Assembly: GCA_963837485.1 (NCBI GenBank)
Contig: CAWINP010000018.1
Span: 124,001 to 188,000, forward strand
DNA from: Solirubrobacter sp963837485
GTDB taxonomy: Bacteria; Actinomycetota; Thermoleophilia; Solirubrobacterales; Solirubrobacteraceae
Length of the DNA: 64,000 nt
Direction of reading: 5' to 3'
In this document: positions 61,070-64,000 of the stretch, piece by piece
Position numbering within the stretch: position 1 is the stretch's first letter
Layout of the letters: each line of letters begins with the position of its first letter
Notes under the pieces: model-generated
Told to the model about the DNA's origin: nothing
Databases searched by the model: none
What the model saw: the letters and a program-made list of their open reading frames with translations, nothing else
Translations under genes and position numbers: made by a program

Positions 61070-61795
61070 ATGATCGACATGAACGGGAAGGTGGCGCTGG
61101 TCACCGGCGCGGCCGGCGGGATCGGCGCGGCCACGGCGGCGAAGCTGTCCGCGCTCGGCGGCGCGGTCGTTGCGCACGACCTGCGCGAGCCCTCCGCCGG
61201 CGAGAAGCGGCTGTCGAGCGACCTGCGCGACCCGGAGGCGGCGCGCGCGCTGTGGAACGACGCCTGGGCCTGGCGGGGCGGGATCGACGTGCTCGTCAAC
61301 TGCGCCGGCATCTACCGCCCCGCAGCGGTCGAAACCGACTTCCGGACATGGGTGGAGTCGTGGCGGCAGACGCTCGACGTCAACCTGCTCGCCCCTGCCG
61401 TGCTCTGCCGCGAGGCGATCGTGTCCTTCCGCGAGCGCGGCGGCGGGATCATCGTCAACATCGCGAGCCGCGCCGCCTGGCGCGGCGACGATCCTGAGTA
61501 CCAGCACTACGCGGCGTCCAAGGCGGCGGTGGTGGCCATGACCAAGACGATCGCGCGCCACCACGGGCGCGAGGGCATCACCGCGTTCGCGATCGCGCCC
61601 GGCTGGGTCAACACCGCTTTGAACCGGGACTTCTTCGACAAGCACGGCGTCGAGGCGGCGGCGGAGACGGTGCCGCTCGGCGAGGTCGCCGAGCCGGAGG
61701 ACATCGCGAACACGATCGCGTTCCTGGCGAGCGGGCTGGCCAAGCACGCGACCGGCGCGACGATCGACATCAACGGGGCGAGCTATGTCCGGTGA
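61070..61795 (+). CDS. Short-chain dehydrogenase/reductase
   Basis: 241 residues from ATG 61070, with AGGAGG at 61059-61064. SDR motifs: VALVTGAAGGIGAATAAKL, DVLVNCAGIYRP, the Ser of VNIASRAAW, YQHYAASKAAVVAMTKTIA (YxxxK) and FAIAPGWVNTAL. Similar to 3-oxoacyl-ACP reductase/2-hydroxy acid-type SDRs. Co-transcribed with the aldehyde dehydrogenase (11-base overlap). Its RBS lies at the end of the right arm of the structured element. Confidence 0.93.
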   Translation: MIDMNGKVALVTGAAGGIGAATAAKLSALGGAVVAHDLREPSAGEKRLSSDLRDPEAARALWNDAWAWRGGIDVLVNCAGIYRPAAVETDFRTWVESWRQTLDVNLLAPAVLCREAIVSFRERGGGIIVNIASRAAWRGDDPEYQHYAASKAAVVAMTKTIARHHGREGITAFAIAPGWVNTALNRDFFDKHGVEAAAETVPLGEVAEPEDIANTIAFLASGLAKHATGATIDINGASYVR

Positions 61796-63164
61796 TGTGC
61801 GCCTGCGCATCGGCGGCGAGGAGCGCGAGGGCGGCGCCGGCGCGCTCGACGTCATCGACCCGACGACCTGCGAGCCCGCCTTCCAAGTGGCGCTCGCGGA
61901 TGCCGGCGACCTCGACGATGCGCTCGAAGCCGCCGCCGCCTCCAGCTGGCCGCGGATCCCCGCGGCCGAGCGCGGCGCCGTCCTCAAAGCCGCCGCCGCG
62001 CTGCTGGCCGAGCGCGCACCCGGCATCGCCAAGGGCCTGACGATCGAGTCGGGCAAGCTCCTGCCCGAGGCCGAGGGCGAGCTCGCGCGGGCGGTCGAGA
62101 CCCTGGCCTGGAACGGCGAGGAGGCGGGGCGGATCGGCGGGCGGCTGATCGAGGGCCGCGCGAACGGCGCGCGGCGCGAGGTGGTCGCGACGCCGATCGG
62201 CGTCGTCGCCGCGTTCACCGCCTGGAACTTCCCCGCCGTCCTCGCCGCGCGCAAGCTCGGCGCCGCGCTCGCGGCCGGCTGCCCGGTCGTGCTGAAGGCG
62301 TCCGAGGAGACGCCGCGAACCGCGGCCGCGATCGTCGGCGCGCTCGAGGACGCCGGAATTCCGGCGGGCACCGTCAACCTCGTCTTCGGCGACCCGCCGA
62401 TGGTGTCCAGGCACGTGCTCGCCTCGCCGGTCGTCAAGGCCCTCACGTTCACCGGCTCGACCGCGGTCGGCACGCAGCTCGCCCAGCTCGCGGGCCTGCG
62501 GCCTGCCGTGCTCGAGCTCGGCGGCCACGCGCCGGCGATCGTCTGCGCCGACGCGGACGTCGACTCAGCCATCGACGCGCTGGTGCCCGCCAAGTACGGC
62601 TCGGCCGGCCAGTCGTGCGTCGCGCCCAGCCGCTTCTATGTCCACGAGTCGCGCTACGACGAGTTCGCGGCGAAGTTCGCCGAACGCAGCGCCGCCACCA
62701 CCATCGGCCCGGTCATCGGCGAGCGCCGCGTCGTCGCGATGGAGCGCTTCGTCGCCGACGCCATGCAGCGCGGCGCGCGCGTGCTGACCGGCGGAGCGCG
62801 CGGGCAGGGCTTCCACTTCCCGCCCACCGTGCTCGCCGGCGTCCCGGACGCCGCGGAGGTGATGCGCGAGGAGCCGTTCGGCCCGATCGCCCCGCTTGCC
62901 CCGTTCTCCGTCTGGGAAGACGTCCTCGCGCGCGCGAACGCCCTTCCCTACGGGCTCGCCGGCTACGTCTTCACCGACTCCCAAAGGGTCGCCGAGTCGG
63001 CGATCCGCGACCTCAAGGCCGGCAACCTCGGCATCAACCAGATGGCGCCCTCGCTGCCTGACGCGCCGCTGGGCGGCCTCGACCAGAGCGGGCTCGGGTA
63101 CGAGGGCGGCAGCGAGGGCGTGCGCGCGTTCGTGCAAATGAAGCTAATCAACCGCACCGTCTAG
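61785..63164 (+). CDS. NAD(P)-dependent aldehyde dehydrogenase
   Basis: 459 residues. AFTAWNFPAVLAARKLGAALAAGCPVVLKASEETP (cofactor and oxyanion Asn), FTGSTAVG, the general-base Glu at 244 in LELGGHAPAIV, and the nucleophilic Cys at 278 in AGQSCVAPSRFYVH. EEPFGPIAPL and NQMAPSLPDAPLGG follow. Closest to succinate-semialdehyde dehydrogenase-like enzymes. With the preceding SDR it could oxidise an alcohol to an acid by way of the aldehyde. Confidence 0.94.
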   Translation: MSGDVRLRIGGEEREGGAGALDVIDPTTCEPAFQVALADAGDLDDALEAAAASSWPRIPAAERGAVLKAAAALLAERAPGIAKGLTIESGKLLPEAEGELARAVETLAWNGEEAGRIGGRLIEGRANGARREVVATPIGVVAAFTAWNFPAVLAARKLGAALAAGCPVVLKASEETPRTAAAIVGALEDAGIPAGTVNLVFGDPPMVSRHVLASPVVKALTFTGSTAVGTQLAQLAGLRPAVLELGGHAPAIVCADADVDSAIDALVPAKYGSAGQSCVAPSRFYVHESRYDEFAAKFAERSAATTIGPVIGERRVVAMERFVADAMQRGARVLTGGARGQGFHFPPTVLAGVPDAAEVMREEPFGPIAPLAPFSVWEDVLARANALPYGLAGYVFTDSQRVAESAIRDLKAGNLGINQMAPSLPDAPLGGLDQSGLGYEGGSEGVRAFVQMKLINRTV

Positions 63165-63237
63165 CGAGTTCGCGAGCCGCACCGGGCTCCGCCGACGCGA
63201 CGGCGAACTCGCCCAAGCGTCGCCCTCTGGGCGACGC
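63164..63237. terminator. Double hairpin between convergent genes
   Basis: Arms GCGAGTTCGC (63164-63173) and GCGAACTCGC (63203-63212) form one stem. GCGTCGCCC-TCT-GGGCGACGC (63217-63237) forms a perfect 9-bp hairpin. They lie between the aldehyde dehydrogenase and the convergent secreted-protein gene and probably end transcription from both sides. Confidence 0.65.
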
Positions 63238-63241
63238 GACA

Positions 63242-64000
63242 TCAACCGTGCACCCTGAGGTGCACTTCGCGCCCCGCGTTGGAGACGAAGTTGCCGTCCA
63301 CGATCCCGACCAGCACGCGGTACGTCCCGCCGCGCCTGATCCGGATCGTCTTGCGATAGCTCGACCGCGACGCGCTGGCGTGATGCGTGATCGTGCCGTT
63401 GACGGTCACCCACGTGCTCCCGTGCTTGCGCTGGAACGCGACCTGCGCGCCGTCGCGGGCCGGCTGCACCGTACCTGAGAAGCGCGCGTAGAGCTTGCCG
63501 CCGCGGTGGCGGGTGCGCAGGTGGGTGCTCACGATCACGGCCACGCCGACGTTGACGATCGGGCTCGCGATCGCGGTGTTGCTCTGCACGACCACGCGGT
63601 ACTGCGTGTTCAGCGGCACCGACAACAGCGGGAACCCGAACGCGCCCTGCGCGTTGGTCAGCTGCGGGTTGCCCACCGGAAGGAAGCCCTGCGTGTACGG
63701 GAACGGGTTGCCCTGCAGCACGACCGCGCGGTTCGCGCTGCCGGTGCCGGTGAGCGCCCCGCCGAGCGTCGTCGTCCCGCCGAATAGCAACGGATTCGGC
63801 GTCGCGGCGAGCGAGAGCCCGAGCGGCTGCTTCTTGGTCGTGAACGTGCGGTCCGCGCCGCTCACCACGCCCTGGGGGTTCTCCGCCACCAGCCGGTAGT
63901 GGTACTTCTTGTTCGCGATCAGCCCGCCGATGTCCGCGGTCACGCGCTGGTTGGCGGTCCCCGCCCCCACCGGCACCGCCGCCGTGTTGGCGCCGTAGCG
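63242..64000 (-). CDS. Secreted fibronectin-type protein, C-terminal part (5' end outside window)
   Basis: The frame is open to the right edge; about 252 residues are visible. They start at the end of a fibronectin type III domain (GLIANKKYHYRLVAENPQGVVSGADRTFTT), followed by a beta domain (LSLAATPNPLLFGGTTTLGGALTGTG, with PFPYTQGFLPVGNPQLTNAQGAFGF) and a final beta module (GKLYARFSGTVQPARDGAQVAFQRK, then SYRKTIRIRRGGTYRVLVG). This composition is typical of large actinobacterial surface proteins. Function unknown. Confidence 0.85.
   Translation of the reverse strand, partial: RYGANTAAVPVGAGTANQRVTADIGGLIANKKYHYRLVAENPQGVVSGADRTFTTKKQPLGLSLAATPNPLLFGGTTTLGGALTGTGSANRAVVLQGNPFPYTQGFLPVGNPQLTNAQGAFGFPLLSVPLNTQYRVVVQSNTAIASPIVNVGVAVIVSTHLRTRHRGGKLYARFSGTVQPARDGAQVAFQRKHGSTWVTVNGTITHHASASRSSYRKTIRIRRGGTYRVLVGIVDGNFVSNAGREVHLRVHG

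Overview
The window is very GC-rich, densely packed DNA from a high-GC actinobacterium. Several traits suggest class Thermoleophilia (Solirubrobacterales, Conexibacter-like): many small secreted proteins with a shared Cys-containing C-terminal domain, a TIGR03118 protein, a c-di-AMP riboswitch in front of a resuscitation-factor-like hydrolase, frequent GTG/TTG starts with 4-base ATGA/GTGA/TTGA overlaps, and probable leaderless mRNAs. The taxonomic placement is inference. No rRNA, tRNA, CRISPR array, phage or complete insertion sequence was recognised.

Layout. 1-10 kb: end of an acyl-CoA dehydrogenase, a polytopic membrane protein, a PAS-GGDEF-EAL c-di-GMP enzyme, a PLP decarboxylase, two related secreted proteins, the MeaB GTPase, a hexapeptide acyltransferase, and an Rpf-like lysozyme under a ydaO-type riboswitch. 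10-19 kb: a GH57 branching-enzyme-like protein with a methyltransferase (resembling mycobacterial Rv3030-Rv3031), two secreted Ig/PKD proteins, a decayed photolyase, a LON-domain protein, a phosphoesterase, an ankyrin protein and a TIGR03118 protein. 19-27 kb: a lipoprotein, DsrE- and TusA-like proteins, an MFS transporter with an ArsR-type regulator, a DapA-family aldolase, a HAD phosphatase, a 0.6 kb decayed FG-GAP region, a SRPBCC/TetR pair and a FAD oxidoreductase. 27.4-31.1 kb: a GH27 alpha-galactosidase whose catalytic domain is split by about 620 residues of repeats.

31-48 kb is the metabolic core. On the minus strand lies a histidine-utilisation operon (iclR-hutU-hutI-hutF-cupin). Divergent from it is an eight-gene operon: a second, altered urocanase; a four-subunit ATP-dependent carboxylase/hydantoinase with the order and sizes of acetophenone carboxylase core subunits; a URO-D-like protein; and a 3-hydroxyacyl-CoA dehydrogenase-like protein. 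At its far end sit a GntR regulator and a divergent NCS1 permease. The same 16-bp sequence occurs in the promoter of the operon and in the promoter of the permease, so this looks like one regulon for uptake and breakdown of an unidentified imidazole or hydantoin-type compound.

48-64 kb: an MFS pump with its TetR regulator and a perfect operator; an XRE regulator divergent from an SDR; a YtrA-type regulator with an ABC exporter; a methyltransferase; a class III aminotransferase with an XRE-cupin regulator; a VOC protein; a histidine-ammonia-lyase-like enzyme that could supply the hutH step; methylaspartate ammonia-lyase; a 28-bp inverted-repeat structured element; an SDR; an aldehyde dehydrogenase; and the end of a secreted fibronectin-type protein cut by the window edge.
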